Source: CAVWQV01 sp963757115 (GTDB lineage Bacteria; Pseudomonadota; Alphaproteobacteria; Acetobacterales; Acetobacteraceae). Taken from it: a DNA stretch of 64,000 bases. The position numbers were made by a program, and so were the translations under genes. Of this stretch, positions 63,836 to 64,000 are shown one piece after another (the first letter of the stretch is position 1; each line of letters opens with the position of its first letter). Below the pieces are notes generated by a model. It was not told the DNA's origin, searched no databases, and saw only the letters and a program-made list of their open reading frames with translations. The stretch lies in contig CAVWQV010000002.1 of NCBI GenBank assembly GCA_963757115.1, positions 46,187-110,186 of the forward strand, written 5' to 3'.

Positions 63836-64000
63836 TCAAGCCGCCCGCGGCGCGAGTTTCGCGGCCGCGCCGGTGGCAATCTGGTGGGCTAGCGCCGCCC
63901 GGAAGTCCGGGAAGCCGAGCCGGAACACCACGTTCGAGCCTTCATCCAGATACAGGATCATGTCGCCGGTGCTGCCACGGAAACTGAACAGCACGATAGC
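63836..64000 (-). CDS. Partial protein at the right edge
   Basis: A minus-strand frame ending at 63836-63838 (TGA) and open to the window edge. It reads AIVLFSFRGSTGDMILYLDE then GSNVVFRLGFPDFRAALAHQ and IATGAAAKLAPRAA. The start lies beyond 64000. No family recognised from this fragment. The protein-like composition and the frame open to the edge support it as real; it lies convergent to the amidohydrolase. Confidence 0.5.
   Translation of the reverse strand, partial: AIVLFSFRGSTGDMILYLDEGSNVVFRLGFPDFRAALAHQIATGAAAKLAPRAA

Overview
The window is high-GC chromosomal DNA from an alphaproteobacterium, possibly Rhodospirillales-like. The evidence is a MucR/Ros regulator, a Mur-type Fur protein, OlsB, the miaB-phoH-ybeY-hlyC(corC)-lnt-xre gene set, the tsaE-amgK-murU-addB-addA-trxA operon, DUF2244 beside nth, and a DUF1127 protein. 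No rRNA genes or CRISPR arrays were seen. There is one tRNA, tRNA-Gly(GCC).

Region 1 (1-8.9 kb) is a mobile-element graveyard ending at tRNA-Gly. It holds small orphan genes with paired palindromes, then a complete IS66 element (1355-3912) with 21/22 matching ends and a perfect 8-bp target duplication that splits an ORF. Next comes a less GC-rich block (about 4.2-5.4 kb) encoding an unrecognised single-pass membrane protein read in three frames. A complete IS21-family element (5519-8043) and a decayed serine resolvase follow.

Region 2 (9-19 kb), mostly on the minus strand, is metabolic: RutE-like nitroreductase, NfuA, a SirB1-type protein, ThiC behind a TPP riboswitch, a PHB-depolymerase-like esterase, a ribbon-helix-helix protein, Kup, an HpaB-family protein and thioredoxin. 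Region 3 (18.5-27.5 kb) is a tightly overlapping operon tsaE-amgK-murU-addB-addA-trxA, joining tRNA modification, cell-wall recycling and recombinational repair. Region 4 (27.5-32.7 kb) has a ferredoxin-NADP reductase, a secreted protein, trpS, a GST remnant, nth, DUF2244 and an XRE regulator.

Region 5 (32.8-43.9 kb) is the core housekeeping block: lnt, olsB, fur, mucR, a TusA-like gene, rimI, tsaB, a CBS protein, hlyC/corC, ybeY, phoH, miaB, plsC and DUF1127. Region 6 (44-51 kb) has pirin/MarR with a candidate operator, a His-run low-complexity protein, a UspA protein, pdxH, fabI, aroC and an unknown 407-residue protein. Region 7 (51-64 kb) is accessory catabolic/redox: GFA protein, nitroreductase, molybdopterin oxidoreductase, a stand-alone E1-like ThiF protein, a ThDP enzyme, an MscS channel, an alpha/beta hydrolase, an SDR, a solute-binding protein and an amidohydrolase.

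A major caveat is that many genes, including ones normally essential (trpS, fabI, aroC) and others such as addA, addB and pdxH, are split by single-base frame changes. Many of these changes lie in short homopolymers, and the total gene lengths remain normal. This looks more like residual indel error in the sequence than gene decay. Such genes are annotated over their full reconstructed span. No convincingly new multi-gene system was found. The best unknowns are the interrupted membrane protein at 4202-5374, the ThiF/nitroreductase/molybdoenzyme neighbourhood, and the orphan palindrome cluster at 515-739.
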